From NCBI RefSeq assembly GCF_030814655.1, contig NZ_JAUSVK010000001.1, positions 3,429,501-3,493,500 on the forward strand: DNA of 64,000 nt, given 5' to 3'. Position 1 is the stretch's first letter; each line of letters begins with the position of its first letter. The notes under the pieces are model-generated. The model was not told where the DNA came from and made no database searches. It worked only from the letters and a program-made list of their open reading frames with translations. The position numbers and the translations under genes are program-made. Positions 9,609 through 18,788 of this stretch are shown here, one piece after another. Source of the stretch: Labrys monachus. Lineage in GTDB: Bacteria > Pseudomonadota > Alphaproteobacteria > Rhizobiales > Labraceae.

Positions 9609-10453
9609 TGTTCCACTCCAAGAAGGTCCGTATGAACCGCCTGTTCCGCAATGGGCGCTGCCTCGATGTCGCCATCGACCATGGCGTGGCGAACGAGCCC
9701 TCGATGCTCGTCGGCCTCGAAGACGTCGCCGGCGTGACGGAACAGCTCGTGGCCGCCAGGCCCGATGCCATCCAGCTCAGCTACGGACAGGCGGACCTCC
9801 TGCAGGCGCGGCCCGAGCGCGACAAGCCGGCGCTCGTCCTCAGGCTCGACCTCGGCAACGCCTACAATCCCGTCCGGCACCGCGAGATGTGGGCGGTGCT
9901 CCAGAACGCGCAGGATCCCGTCCTGCCGGCGGTGCAGATGGATGCGGCCTGCGTCGTCGTCAACCTGTTCATGATCCCGGACGAACCCGGCATCTTTCGC
10001 CAATGCGTCGAGAACATCGCGCGCGTGCGCAACGATTGCGAGAAATACGGCATGCCGCTGATGATCGAGCCGCTGGTGATGCGCGACCCCAACGGCGGCA
10101 AGGGTTACGCCGTCGACGGCGATGCGTTGCGCATCACGACGCTGGTGCGGCTGGCGCGGGAACTCGGCGCCGACATCATCAAGGCCGACCCCACCACCAA
10201 CGCCGAGGATTTCCACAAGGTGGTCGAAGCCGCGCGCTGTCCGATCCTCGTGCGGGGCGGCGGCAAGGAAGACCTGAAGAACGTGCTGGCCAAGTCGGTC
10301 CAGCTGATGCGGCAGGGTGTGCAGGGCATGGTCTATGGCCGCAACGTCTACCAGCATGCCAATCCCAGCAGCATCGTTCGCGCCCTGATGGCCGTCATCC
10401 ATGACGATGTCGATGCCGATGAGGCATGGGACATCTACCAGCGCGCGGCCTGA
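9608..10453 (+). CDS. Class I aldolase of the DhnA/FbaB/LsrF family
   Basis: A 281-residue (beta/alpha)8 aldolase. The start AIDHG (Asp24) and the Schiff-base lysine block ADIIKADPTTN (Lys192), followed by the phosphate-binding glycines RGGGK, match archaeal-type class I fructose-bisphosphate aldolases and LsrF. It would cleave or thiolyse a phosphorylated ketose. The ATG at 9608 overlaps the previous stop (TGATG) and follows AGGA at 9597-9600; the GTG at 9605 is less likely. A second, unrelated class II aldolase is encoded at 12885. Confidence 0.85.
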   Translation: MFHSKKVRMNRLFRNGRCLDVAIDHGVANEPSMLVGLEDVAGVTEQLVAARPDAIQLSYGQADLLQARPERDKPALVLRLDLGNAYNPVRHREMWAVLQNAQDPVLPAVQMDAACVVVNLFMIPDEPGIFRQCVENIARVRNDCEKYGMPLMIEPLVMRDPNGGKGYAVDGDALRITTLVRLARELGADIIKADPTTNAEDFHKVVEAARCPILVRGGGKEDLKNVLAKSVQLMRQGVQGMVYGRNVYQHANPSSIVRALMAVIHDDVDADEAWDIYQRAA

Positions 10454-10473
10454 ACGCCGACGGAGCCACAGCG

Positions 10474-11973
10474 ATGACGCAGTTCCTCCTCGGCATCGAC
10501 GCCGGAAACACCCTGGTCAAGGCCGTCCTCTTCCGCACCGACGGAACCGAGGTCGCGTCGGAGCACAGGGAGGGGAATTCGCGTCATCCCGAACCGGGCC
10601 ATGTCGAGCGCGACATCGGCGAGATGTGGGCATGTGCCGCGGACGCCATCCGCGGCTGCCTCGGCAAGGCCGGCATCGATCCGGCCGACATCGCCGCGAT
10701 CGGCTGCACCGGCCACGGCAACGGCATCTACCTCTTCGACGGAGAGGATGCCCCCCTCCTCGGCATCCAGTCGCTGGACGCCCGCGCCGCCTCGCTGTCG
10801 GCGCGGATGCTCGCCGACGGGACGGGTGACGCGCTCTACCCGCTGGCGCTGCAGAAGCCCTGGCCTGCACAGACGGGAACGCTGCTCTCCTGGCTGAGCC
10901 GCAACCAGCCGGATCTGATCGCCCGCGCCGCGCATGTCCTGTTCTGCAAGGACGTCATCGTCCATTTCCTCACCGGCCGCTACACAAGCGACTACTCCGA
11001 TGCGAGTTGCGGCGGCATCCTTGACGTGCCGGCGCGCCGCTACGACGAAGCGCTGCTCGATGCGCTCGGCCTGCGCGAATGCGGCGCGAAGCTCTGCCCG
11101 CTGGCCGAGCCCTCCGACGTGGTCGGCCGGGTCTCGGCGCAGGCCGCCCGCCGCACCGGCCTGGCAGAGGGCACGCCCGTCGTCGCAGGGCTGGTCGACA
11201 TCATCGCGAGCGCGATCGGCGCCGGCGTCGCGCGGCCCGGCGACGCCTCGATCGTGGCGGGGACCTGGAGCATCAACCAGGTCCTCACCGACAGCCCGCT
11301 CTGCGATCCCAGCGTCTTCCTGTCCTCGACCTATCGGGCCGACCGCTTCATGGCGGTCGAGGCCAGCGCCACCTCCGCCACCAATCTCGAATGGTTCCTC
11401 AAGGAATTCATGGCCGACAGCCTGGCTGCCGCCGGCCGGAGCGAGACGCTCCGGCTCTGCAGCGCCCTGGCGGCCGAGGTCACGCCCGCCTTGGACCTTC
11501 CGCTCTACCTGCCCTATCTCTACGGTTCGCCGGAAAGCAGCGCAGCCCGCGCCTCCTATTTCGGCATCGCCGGCTGGCACGGCCGCGCCCATATCATCTA
11601 TGCCGTCATGGAAGGCGTCGCCTTCGGGCACCGCTACCATGTCGAGAAGCTTCGGGCGGCGGGCGCCGCCATGTCGACCGCCTTCCTGTCCGGCGGCGCG
11701 GCCCGCAGCAGCACCTGGCCGCAGATCTTCGCGGACGTGCTCCAGATCGACGTCAAGACGGCGGCCAGCAGTGAATCCGGCGCTCTCGGCGCGGCCATGG
11801 CCGCCGGCATCGGCGTCGGCATCTATGACGGCTTCGAGGATGCGGCCTCGATCGCCGGCATACGCGCCGATTTTCGTCCCGACCCCGGCAAGGCCGCCAT
11901 TCTCGACGAACGCTACGGACGCTTCCGGGAACTGGCGAAGCTGGCCCTCGGCAAGGGAGCGGTGCAGCCATGA
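10474..11973 (+). CDS. FGGY-family carbohydrate kinase (LyxK/EryA-like)
   Basis: A 499-residue kinase with the ASKHA fold. It has the N-terminal phosphate loop GIDAGNTLVKAVLF, the catalytic base block GLVDIIASAIGAG (Asp242) and the C-terminal adenosine block SGGAARSSTW. The overall pattern, with QTGTLLSWL and EASATSATNLEWF, looks most like L-xylulose kinase (LyxK) and polyol kinases. It would phosphorylate the imported sugar or polyol. GGAG at 10462-10465 selects ATG 10474 over an upstream ATG inside the aldolase gene. ATGA joins it to the next gene. Confidence 0.88.
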   Translation: MTQFLLGIDAGNTLVKAVLFRTDGTEVASEHREGNSRHPEPGHVERDIGEMWACAADAIRGCLGKAGIDPADIAAIGCTGHGNGIYLFDGEDAPLLGIQSLDARAASLSARMLADGTGDALYPLALQKPWPAQTGTLLSWLSRNQPDLIARAAHVLFCKDVIVHFLTGRYTSDYSDASCGGILDVPARRYDEALLDALGLRECGAKLCPLAEPSDVVGRVSAQAARRTGLAEGTPVVAGLVDIIASAIGAGVARPGDASIVAGTWSINQVLTDSPLCDPSVFLSSTYRADRFMAVEASATSATNLEWFLKEFMADSLAAAGRSETLRLCSALAAEVTPALDLPLYLPYLYGSPESSAARASYFGIAGWHGRAHIIYAVMEGVAFGHRYHVEKLRAAGAAMSTAFLSGGAARSSTWPQIFADVLQIDVKTAASSESGALGAAMAAGIGVGIYDGFEDAASIAGIRADFRPDPGKAAILDERYGRFRELAKLALGKGAVQP

Positions 11974-12806
11974 CGGACTCGGCCGCCCATCTCCGCGAAA
12001 CGGCGAATGGCCGCTTCAACATCGAGGAGGCCGGTACCGGCACGCCCCTCGTCCTGCTGCACGGCTTCGCGCTCGACCTCCGAATGTGGGACGACCAGTT
12101 CGACGCCTTTTCCCGGCGGCACCGCACGGTGCGCTACGACCTCAGGGGCTTCGGCCGGTCGCCGGTACCGGGCGAGAGGCCCTACAGCCACGCCGGCGAC
12201 CTGCTGGCGATCCTCGACGCCCTGGATATCGAAAGGGCCGTCGTCGCGGGCCTCTCGCTGGGCTCCAACGTCGCCCTGCATTTCGCCACCGAACATGCCG
12301 ACCGCACCCTCGGCCTGATTCTCGCCTCGCCCAGCCTGCCCGGCTATCCCTGGCGCTGGCAGGGAGACCGTCCGCGGGAAGAAGCGGGAAGGCTGGCGAG
12401 AACGGCCGGCGTCGAGGCGGCCAAGGCCTATTGGAGCGGCCACTCCCTGTTCGGATCCGCCACGCGAAACCCTGAAATCGCGGCGCGGCTGGCACGGATG
12501 ACGGCCGATTACGGCGCCTGGCATTGGACGCACGACGATCCGCAGGCCGGGATCCCGGCGCTCCAGCCGCGCCTGCCCGGGATCGAGCGGCCCGTGCTCG
12601 TCGTTTCCGGCGGCCTGGACATCGATGCGTATCGCGAGCTGGCGGAAATCATCGCCGACGGCGTCCCCGGCGCCGAGCTGTGCGCGATCCCCGACGCGGG
12701 CCATCTGGTCAACATGGAGGCGCCGCAGCCCTTCACCGACGCGGTGCTGCGCTTCATGGCCTCCGCCGTCGGCAAGGGCGGCTCCGCCCAACCACCGGCC
12801 AACTAG
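11970..12806 (+). CDS. Alpha/beta-fold hydrolase
   Basis: A 278-residue alpha/beta hydrolase with the oxyanion block LLHGFALD, nucleophile elbow GLSLGS (Ser96) and a late histidine in DAGHLVNME. It resembles 3-oxoadipate enol-lactonase-like enzymes, so a lactonase or esterase is possible. Its place after the kinase, with overlapping stop and start, ties it to the polyol operon. I considered RutD, the alpha/beta hydrolase of the Rut pathway, but the motifs and position do not support that. Confidence 0.85.
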   Translation: MTDSAAHLRETANGRFNIEEAGTGTPLVLLHGFALDLRMWDDQFDAFSRRHRTVRYDLRGFGRSPVPGERPYSHAGDLLAILDALDIERAVVAGLSLGSNVALHFATEHADRTLGLILASPSLPGYPWRWQGDRPREEAGRLARTAGVEAAKAYWSGHSLFGSATRNPEIAARLARMTADYGAWHWTHDDPQAGIPALQPRLPGIERPVLVVSGGLDIDAYRELAEIIADGVPGAELCAIPDAGHLVNMEAPQPFTDAVLRFMASAVGKGGSAQPPAN

Positions 12807-12884
12807 AAGAAATTCGGAGGCCCGTCCGCCGCCCGTACCGATCGCCGCGCCGTGGTCGTGCCCATGAAGAGAGAAAGAAGAGAC

Positions 12885-13730
12885 ATGCCTCTGGTCACGC
12901 TCAGGGACCTTCTCCACGACGCCGTGCAGCGCGACTACACGGCCGTCCAGTTCAATGCCGACTGCCTGGAGGTCGCCCAGGCGGTCTTCCGTACCGCCGA
13001 GGAGGAAAGAGCGCCTGTCATCCTCGGCGTCGGCCAGGGCGCCGCGAGGGACGGCAAGATCGAGGCCCTGGCGGCCGTCGTGCGCGATTACGCCTTCCGC
13101 TCGAAACTGCCCATCGTGCTGCATCTCGACCATTCCGAAGAGCCGCGCCAGATCGTCCAGGCCGTGCGGGCGGGCTTCAGCAGCGTCATGGTGGACGGAT
13201 CGGCCCTGCCCCTGGCCGACAACATCGCGCTCACCCGGCAGGCGATCGCGCTCTGCGCGCCGGTCGGCATTTCGGTGGAAGCCGAACTCGGAAGGATCGC
13301 CGGCATGGAGGACGACGTCACGGTCGCCGAGGACCAGGCCAACAAGGTCGACGTCCGAACGGTGGAGGAATTCATCGCCGGCATCGAAGTCGACGCGCTC
13401 GCCGTCGCCATCGGCAGCGCCCATGGCGTCTACAAGGCGGAGCCGAAGCTCGATTTCGACCTTCTCGCCGAGTTGACGAAGATCACCAGCACGCCGCTGG
13501 TGCTGCATGGCGGATCGGGCATTCCCGAGGCTTCCCTCCGGCGCTCGTTCGCCCTCGGCATGAAGAAGCTGAATGTCGGGACGGAGATCAGGCTGGGATT
13601 CATGGCCGGTGTCACCGAGGGCATCGCTGGCGGCGAAAGCATCTTCTCGGCTTTCGATCGCGGGCGCGCCGAGGTCGCGAAATTCGTCCGCCAGAAGCTC
13701 GCCGTCAGCGCATCGGCCGGGAAGGCGTGA
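12885..13730 (+). CDS. Class II ketose-bisphosphate aldolase
   Basis: A 281-residue zinc aldolase of the fructose/tagatose-bisphosphate (KBA/GatY) family. Visible active-site blocks are LHLDHSE (His80, Asp82, His83), VEAELG (Glu134), GSAHGVYK (His180) and VLHGGSG (His208). MPLVTLRDLL is a typical family start and fixes ATG 12885 rather than the in-frame GTG 12852 or ATG 12864. It is the last gene of the operon and gives the locus a second aldolase of different mechanism. It ends convergently with the minus-strand epimerase gene. Confidence 0.9.
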   Translation: MPLVTLRDLLHDAVQRDYTAVQFNADCLEVAQAVFRTAEEERAPVILGVGQGAARDGKIEALAAVVRDYAFRSKLPIVLHLDHSEEPRQIVQAVRAGFSSVMVDGSALPLADNIALTRQAIALCAPVGISVEAELGRIAGMEDDVTVAEDQANKVDVRTVEEFIAGIEVDALAVAIGSAHGVYKAEPKLDFDLLAELTKITSTPLVLHGGSGIPEASLRRSFALGMKKLNVGTEIRLGFMAGVTEGIAGGESIFSAFDRGRAEVAKFVRQKLAVSASAGKA

Positions 13731-13799
13731 GGGCCTTCCGGCCTTCCCTTGCTCCGACAGGGGGCATGCCGAGGCCGCAGAGGCGGCGCGGATGGGCCC

Positions 13800-14720
13800 T
13801 CAGCCCTCTTCCCGGCGCCTCAGCCAGTCGGCATAGCGCGCGATTCCCTCCTCGACGGGGACGGCCGGGCGATAGCCGAGCTCGTCCGCGGCGGCCGACA
13901 GGTCGAAGCGAGCCTGGACGTCCTCCTGCGGATCGATGCCGGGACCGATATCGGCGACGAGGGACGGCACGCAATCCCTGACGATGGCGGCGACCTCCGG
14001 AAGCGACAGGAAGCTGTCGCCGGTGATCGTATAGGCCCGCCGCGGCGTCGCCGCCGCATCCGTGGCCAGCAGCAGCGCGCGGGCGATGTCGTCGACATGC
14101 ACATATTGGCGCATGGTCGCCGCGCCGCAGGGACGGCGGAAGACCTCGCCCTTGAGCCCGGCCACGATCATGTCGTGGAGGTCGCAGGCCGTCTTGCGGC
14201 GCGGGCCGTAGACCCAGCCGATGCGCAGGCTGACGGTATCGACGCCGTGCTGCAGGGCATAGCCATGGGCGAGCGCCTCGCAGGCCGCCTTGCTGGCGCC
14301 ATAGACGGTCGAGGGGCGCAGCGGCGCATCCTCGGTGACGGGGGAAAGGCCGGGCGGCGTGCTGCCATAGGCGCTGACCGAGGAGCAGAACACGACGCGC
14401 CTGAGAGCCTTCACCCGTGCGAACTCGAGCAGATTGACCGTCCCGGTGACGTTGATGTCGTGCACGAGGACGGGGTTGTCGCGGGCGAGCATCGGGCCCG
14501 ACAGGGCGCCGCAATGGATGACGGCCCCGAACGGCCCCTCGCGGTCGGCCAGGGCATAGAGCCGGTGCACGTCGCGCACGTCGACGGCCGCGATCCGGAA
14601 GCCCTCCTCCTCGCCGGTGCCGACGTCGATGGCGGTGAACGGCCGCCCGGCCGCCGCCAGCATGCGGCAGACGGCGTGGCCGACGAGGCCGCCGGCTCCT
14701 GTGACGAGGATCTTTTCCAT
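13800..14720 (-). CDS. NAD-dependent epimerase/dehydratase (extended SDR)
   Basis: A 306-residue extended short-chain dehydrogenase with the NAD motif VTGAGGLVGHAV and catalytic YGASK (Tyr140, Lys144). The start is ATG 14720, preceded on the minus strand by GGAAGG; an upstream ATG at 14741 lacks such a site. Members act on nucleotide sugars or as sugar/uronate dehydrogenases; no cofactor-independent clue to the substrate is visible. It is the last gene of the minus operon that begins with rutE, although its chemistry would also suit the polyol locus it faces. Confidence 0.85.
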   Translation of the reverse strand: MEKILVTGAGGLVGHAVCRMLAAAGRPFTAIDVGTGEEEGFRIAAVDVRDVHRLYALADREGPFGAVIHCGALSGPMLARDNPVLVHDINVTGTVNLLEFARVKALRRVVFCSSVSAYGSTPPGLSPVTEDAPLRPSTVYGASKAACEALAHGYALQHGVDTVSLRIGWVYGPRRKTACDLHDMIVAGLKGEVFRRPCGAATMRQYVHVDDIARALLLATDAAATPRRAYTITGDSFLSLPEVAAIVRDCVPSLVADIGPGIDPQEDVQARFDLSAAADELGYRPAVPVEEGIARYADWLRRREEG

Positions 14721-14857
14721 TCGGTTTCCTTCCGTGATCATGGCCGGGCGCCGATCGAGGGCCCGGATTCGGCTTCGCAGCCATGGTTCGTGCCGGGGAG
14801 CAGCCGGCGCCGCGCTTCAACACCGCGCATCGCGCCCCTCGGCGACCATGTCCGTCG

Positions 14858-15484
14858 TCACAGCTCGCCCAGATACGCGATGGCGGCGCAGGCGTCGATC
14901 ACGTCGGCATATTTGGCGCTCATGTCGAAGATGTTGGCCTTGTGCGGCTCGATGGCGCGATCGCCGCAGGCGTCCTCGATCACGATCGGGATGAAGCCGT
15001 GGCTCATGGCGTCCACGCAGGTCGCGCGGACGCAGCCGCTCGTCGTCAGCCCGGTGAGCAGCACGCTGTCGATCCGGTTCGCCGTCAGCGTCGAGGCGAG
15101 GGACGTGCCGAAGAAGGCGGAGGGGTATTGCTTGGAGAGCACCAGTTCGCCCGCCCGCGGCGCGAGGCCGGCGGGCCATCCGCCGAGCGGGTTGCCCTCT
15201 TCCATGCAGGCCAGCGCCGGCACCTTGCGCCGGAAAATGCCGCCGTCGACGGCGCCGATCCGATAGGTCACGTTGGTGAAGACCACCAGGATGCCGCGCC
15301 GCCGCGCCGCCTCGAGGACGAGCAGCGCCTGTTCCAGGGCGGCGTCGACGCCCGCATAGAGCGGCGACGAGGGTTCGAAATAGGCCTGCACGAAATCGAT
15401 GAGCAGGAGGGCCGGCCGCGCGCCGAATCCCAGCCGGTGGTGATAGCCGGCCCTGGCATAATTGGCATCGAGATCCTCTGCCAT
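14858..15484 (-). CDS. Isochorismatase-fold N-carbamoyl amidohydrolase (RutB/CSHase-like)
   Basis: A 208-residue cysteine hydrolase. The Asp-Lys-Cys triad is present: LLLIDFVQAY (Asp30), VLSKQYPSAF (Lys118) and TTSGCVRAT (Cys151). The GFGARPALL start and the SAFFGT and FDM.AKYADV blocks look closest to N-carbamoylsarcosine amidase. The Rut-pathway ureidoacrylate hydrolase RutB has the same fold and triad. Being in one operon with rutE and rutF, it is the best candidate here to hydrolyse the ureido product of RutA. The exact substrate is inferred. GGGAGGA before ATG 15484 sets the start. Confidence 0.82.
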   Translation of the reverse strand: MAEDLDANYARAGYHHRLGFGARPALLLIDFVQAYFEPSSPLYAGVDAALEQALLVLEAARRRGILVVFTNVTYRIGAVDGGIFRRKVPALACMEEGNPLGGWPAGLAPRAGELVLSKQYPSAFFGTSLASTLTANRIDSVLLTGLTTSGCVRATCVDAMSHGFIPIVIEDACGDRAIEPHKANIFDMSAKYADVIDACAAIAYLGEL

Positions 15485-15536
15485 CGTTCCTCGTCCTCCC
15501 TTCATCGCATGGGGCGAAACGGCCGGAAGGCCGTCG

Positions 15537-16835
15537 TCACATTTCCGGCGCCAGCGCGGCTTCAATCGCCCGCGCCACGCCCAGAAGCCGGCGATCCGCA
15601 AAACGGGGCCCGGTCAGCGTCAGGCCGAGCGGCAGGCCGCTCTCGCCGCGCCACAGCGGGAGATTGACGCAGGGCACGTGCAGCAGCGTCCAGATCTGGT
15701 TGAGCGCGGGATTGCCGGGACCCGTTCCCACCGGCGCCTCGCCCGGCGCGCTCGGGGTGAGGATCGCGTCATAGTCCGCCGCGATCCCGTCGAAGGCCAT
15801 GCGGCATTGGGCGGAGAGGTCGTAGGCGGCGACGAGATCCTCGTTCGAGAAGCCGTCGCGGTTCTCCACGCGATGCCGGAAGTCCTCGTGCAGCAGGTCG
15901 TAGCGATTGCGATAGAGGTTCAGGAAGGCGGCCCGCCCCTCGCTGAACAGGATGACCTTATGCGCCGCCGACAGGCGCGAGAACGCGTCGGGCAGATCGA
16001 GCATGGAGATGCCGGCGCCGAGCTCGCCCAGGGCCCGGCCGGCGCGGTCGAACGCGGCCCGCATCGAGGGCTCGGTCACCTGCCATTCGGGCGAGCGGCA
16101 AAGGGCGATGCGCAGGCCCGCGACGGGCGGCGGCGGCACCGGCTCCGCGCCGATGCCGAAGACGGCGGCGACGAGGTCGAGATCGGCGACCGACCGGCCA
16201 TACCAGCTCACGGTGTCGAGGCTCAGGGAATAGAGCTTCACGCCCTCGCGGCTCACGGTCCCCCATGTCGGCTTGAGCGCATAGGCGCCGCAGAAGGACG
16301 CCGGCCGCATGGTCGAGCCGCCGGTCTGGGTGCCGAGCGCCAGGGGCACCTGGCCGTCGGCGACGGCCGCTGCCGAACCGGCGGACGACCCGCCCGACGT
16401 ACGGGTGGCGTCATGAGGATTGCGCGTGCACGGATTGCGCCCGGCGGCCGCGAATTCGGTGGTCTCGGTCTTGCCGATGATGAGGGCGCCCGCCGCCCGC
16501 AGGGTTTCGACGCAGGGCGCGTCCGCCCCCGGCCGGTGATCGTTGTAGAGCGGGGAATTGTGATCGGTCGGCATGTCGGCGGTGTCGATCACGTCCTTGA
16601 TGGCGACCGGCACCCCGTGCAGGGGCCCGAGGCTCGGCCGCTTGGCGAGTTCGCGCGCCCGGCGCAGGACCTCGGCGGGGTCGAGATATGCCCAGGCCTT
16701 CAGGAGCGGCTCGCGCTCGGCGATCCGGTCGAGGCAGGCGCGGGCCAGCGTCTCCGGATCGAGGTCCCCGGCGTGGATCGCCTGCGCGAGCTCCACGGCC
16801 GAGAGCGCGGCGAACGGCCTTGCCTGCCTGTTCAT
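15537..16835 (-). CDS. Amidase-signature enzyme 1
   Basis: A 432-residue hydrolase of the amidase signature family. The Ser-cisSer-Lys triad is intact: VAIKDVID (Lys80), TSGGSSAGS (Ser150) and QTGGSTMRP (Ser174). It would hydrolyse an amide, ureide or related C-N bond in the cytoplasm. ATG 16835 overlaps the stop of the preceding amidase gene, so the two are translated together and may form a pathway pair. The large open frame extends further upstream, but only this start fits the family N-terminus. The substrate cannot be told. Confidence 0.88.
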   Translation of the reverse strand: MNRQARPFAALSAVELAQAIHAGDLDPETLARACLDRIAEREPLLKAWAYLDPAEVLRRARELAKRPSLGPLHGVPVAIKDVIDTADMPTDHNSPLYNDHRPGADAPCVETLRAAGALIIGKTETTEFAAAGRNPCTRNPHDATRTSGGSSAGSAAAVADGQVPLALGTQTGGSTMRPASFCGAYALKPTWGTVSREGVKLYSLSLDTVSWYGRSVADLDLVAAVFGIGAEPVPPPPVAGLRIALCRSPEWQVTEPSMRAAFDRAGRALGELGAGISMLDLPDAFSRLSAAHKVILFSEGRAAFLNLYRNRYDLLHEDFRHRVENRDGFSNEDLVAAYDLSAQCRMAFDGIAADYDAILTPSAPGEAPVGTGPGNPALNQIWTLLHVPCVNLPLWRGESGLPLGLTLTGPRFADRRLLGVARAIEAALAPEM

Positions 16836-18205
16836 GGTGCATCCTTCAACTGGCCGAGAGGCGGCGTCTTGCGATGGAAATCCGTGACCTCCTGGAACGC
16901 CACCCCGGCGGCCAGGAGCAGGGCTTCCGACCATTGCGGGCCGATCAGCTGCAGGCCGACCGGCATGCCCCGCTCGAAGCCGCAGGGTATCGACAGCGCC
17001 GGCACGCCGGCGAGCGACCAGGGACCGCACAGCCTCGTCAGCCGGTAGGTGGCGGCGATCATGTCGGGAGCGTCCGAGGCCAGCGGAGCGGGAAAGCCGA
17101 CCGTCGGCATGGCGATCAGGTCGACGCGCCCGAAGAGGGTCTCGACCTGGCGCTTCCAGGCCTGCCCGCGGGCCTGGGCCTGCGCGAGGGCGACGCTTGG
17201 GATCGCCGCCGCCAGGCGCAGCCGGCGCGCCACATCGGCGCCGAAGCGTGCGGGATCCTGCGCCATCCGCTCCTGGTGCACCGCGGCGGCATCGACCTGT
17301 GCGCAGGTCTGCAGCGCGAGCTGCGCCTCGCCGAAGCCGTCGATCTCCATGGAAGACGACGTCATGCCGAGGTCGGCGAAAACGTCCACTGCGTCGCGAA
17401 CCAGGGCCGCCACCCCGGCCTCCGCCTCGGCCGCGATCACGCTCGTGGGCACGCCGATCCTGAGGCCGGCGAGACCGCGGGCATGGAGCCCCGCCCAGCT
17501 CTCGACCGGCCTGGCGACGCTGAACGGATCCTGCGGATCATGGCCCGCGATGACCTCATAGGCCGCCGCCACGTCGCGGACGCGCCGGGCGAGCGGCCCC
17601 ACGGTGTCGTAGGCGGCGCTCACCGGCATGACGCCGTGATTGGAAACGCGGCCGACGGTCGGCCGCAGCCCCGATACGCCGTTCAGCGCCGCCGGGATGC
17701 GGATCGATCCGCCCGTGTCGCTGCCGAGGGATATTTCGCTGAAGCCGGCGGCGACCGATGCACCCGAACCTCCGCTCGATCCGCCGGGAATCGCCTCGAC
17801 GTTCCACGGATTGCGGCAGGCGCCGTGATGCGGGTTCTGCGAAGTCGCCCCGAAGGCGAATTCGTGCAGATTGTCCTTGCCGATCAGGATCGCCCCGGCC
17901 CGCCGCAGGCGCCGGACCACCGTCGCGTCGCCATTGGGCACGCGGTCGGCGAACCAGGCCGAGCCGCGCGTGGTCCGGATGCCGGCCGTGTCGACATTGT
18001 CCTTCACCGACACGACCCGGCCCTGGAGCGCTCCGGCGCCGCGTCCCCGCGCCGCCGCCGCGCGCCGGGCCTCCTCGCCGAGGACGGTGATCATCGAACG
18101 GATGACGGGATTGTATCGCCCGATCGCCGCCAGGCAGGCATCCACCTTGTCCGCTGGCGACGAGGCTCCGCCTTCCTCCTCGCCGCCGACGAAGCCGCTC
18201 GCCAT
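16832..18205 (-). CDS. Amidase-signature enzyme 2
   Basis: A 457-residue amidase-signature hydrolase with triad residues in VVSVKDNVD (Lys68), GGSSGGSGAS (Ser143) and DTGGSIRIP (Ser167). The spacing between the two serines, 24 residues, is the family norm. It lies 10 bases after rutF and overlaps the next amidase gene by four bases. It resembles AtzE/AtzF- and indoleacetamide-type amidases, but these names do not fix the substrate. Confidence 0.88.
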   Translation of the reverse strand: MASGFVGGEEEGGASSPADKVDACLAAIGRYNPVIRSMITVLGEEARRAAAARGRGAGALQGRVVSVKDNVDTAGIRTTRGSAWFADRVPNGDATVVRRLRRAGAILIGKDNLHEFAFGATSQNPHHGACRNPWNVEAIPGGSSGGSGASVAAGFSEISLGSDTGGSIRIPAALNGVSGLRPTVGRVSNHGVMPVSAAYDTVGPLARRVRDVAAAYEVIAGHDPQDPFSVARPVESWAGLHARGLAGLRIGVPTSVIAAEAEAGVAALVRDAVDVFADLGMTSSSMEIDGFGEAQLALQTCAQVDAAAVHQERMAQDPARFGADVARRLRLAAAIPSVALAQAQARGQAWKRQVETLFGRVDLIAMPTVGFPAPLASDAPDMIAATYRLTRLCGPWSLAGVPALSIPCGFERGMPVGLQLIGPQWSEALLLAAGVAFQEVTDFHRKTPPLGQLKDAP

Positions 18206-18215
18206 CGCGCCGTCC

Positions 18216-18749
18216 TCAGCCGGGGATCGCCACGCCGTGGAAACGGCGCGCGAAATAGATCAGGCCCGGCAGGCTCTCGCCGAGCCCGACCGCGAGCACC
18301 TCGCAGAACATCACATCATGCGTGCCGCTCTCGACGATCTCGGTGATCCGGCAATCGAACGTCGCGAGGGCGCCGGCGAGCGCCGGGGCGCCCGTCTCGA
18401 GCGACGACCAGGAGGCGGCGGCGAAGCGTTCCTCCATCGGCGTCCTGCCGCCGAACAGCAGGGCCAGATCCTCCTGGCCGTGGGCAAGGGTGTTGACGCA
18501 AAGGACCTGGTTGGCCTTGAAGGTTCGATAGACGGAGGCGGAGCGGTTGAGGCAGACGAGCAGGCTCGGCGGGCTGTCCGAGACGCTGCATACCGCCGAG
18601 GCGGTGAAGCCCGCGCGCCCTGCCGGCCCGTCGGTGGTGACGATGTTGACCGCCGCGGCGAGGCGCGCCATCCCGTCGCGAAATTCGCGGCGCGCCGCAT
18701 CCTCGACCACGCCTTCCCCGGCGGCATTCCTGGCCGGCTGCATCTGCAT
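18216..18749 (-). CDS. rutF: FMN reductase of the Rut pathway
   Basis: A 177-residue flavin reductase that supplies reduced FMN to the monooxygenase RutA. The sequence is strikingly RutF-like: [20 protein letters not shown], then [25 protein letters not shown] and FDCRI. ATG 18749 follows GGAAGGAG on the minus strand with good spacing; GTG 18755 is too close to it. It lies between rutE and the amidase genes. It might also serve the second flavin monooxygenase at 41834, since no other flavin reductase is visible in the window. Confidence 0.93.
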   Translation of the reverse strand: MQMQPARNAAGEGVVEDAARREFRDGMARLAAAVNIVTTDGPAGRAGFTASAVCSVSDSPPSLLVCLNRSASVYRTFKANQVLCVNTLAHGQEDLALLFGGRTPMEERFAAASWSSLETGAPALAGALATFDCRITEIVESGTHDVMFCEVLAVGLGESLPGLIYFARRFHGVAIPG

Positions 18750-18788
18750 GCCCACTCTCCTTCCGCCGCGCTCCGCCGGCTGGACGTC

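Noticed and set aside
3092-10453. A full lsr autoinducer-2 uptake operon
   Set aside because: Importer, SorC regulator, FGGY kinase and LsrF-like aldolase are present, but a GlpD-like dehydrogenase and class II aldolase are added, there is one permease instead of two, and no LsrG-like gene is seen.
11970-12806. The alpha/beta hydrolase as RutD
   Set aside because: It lies inside the polyol operon with kinase and aldolase genes, and its motifs do not follow RutD beyond the general fold.
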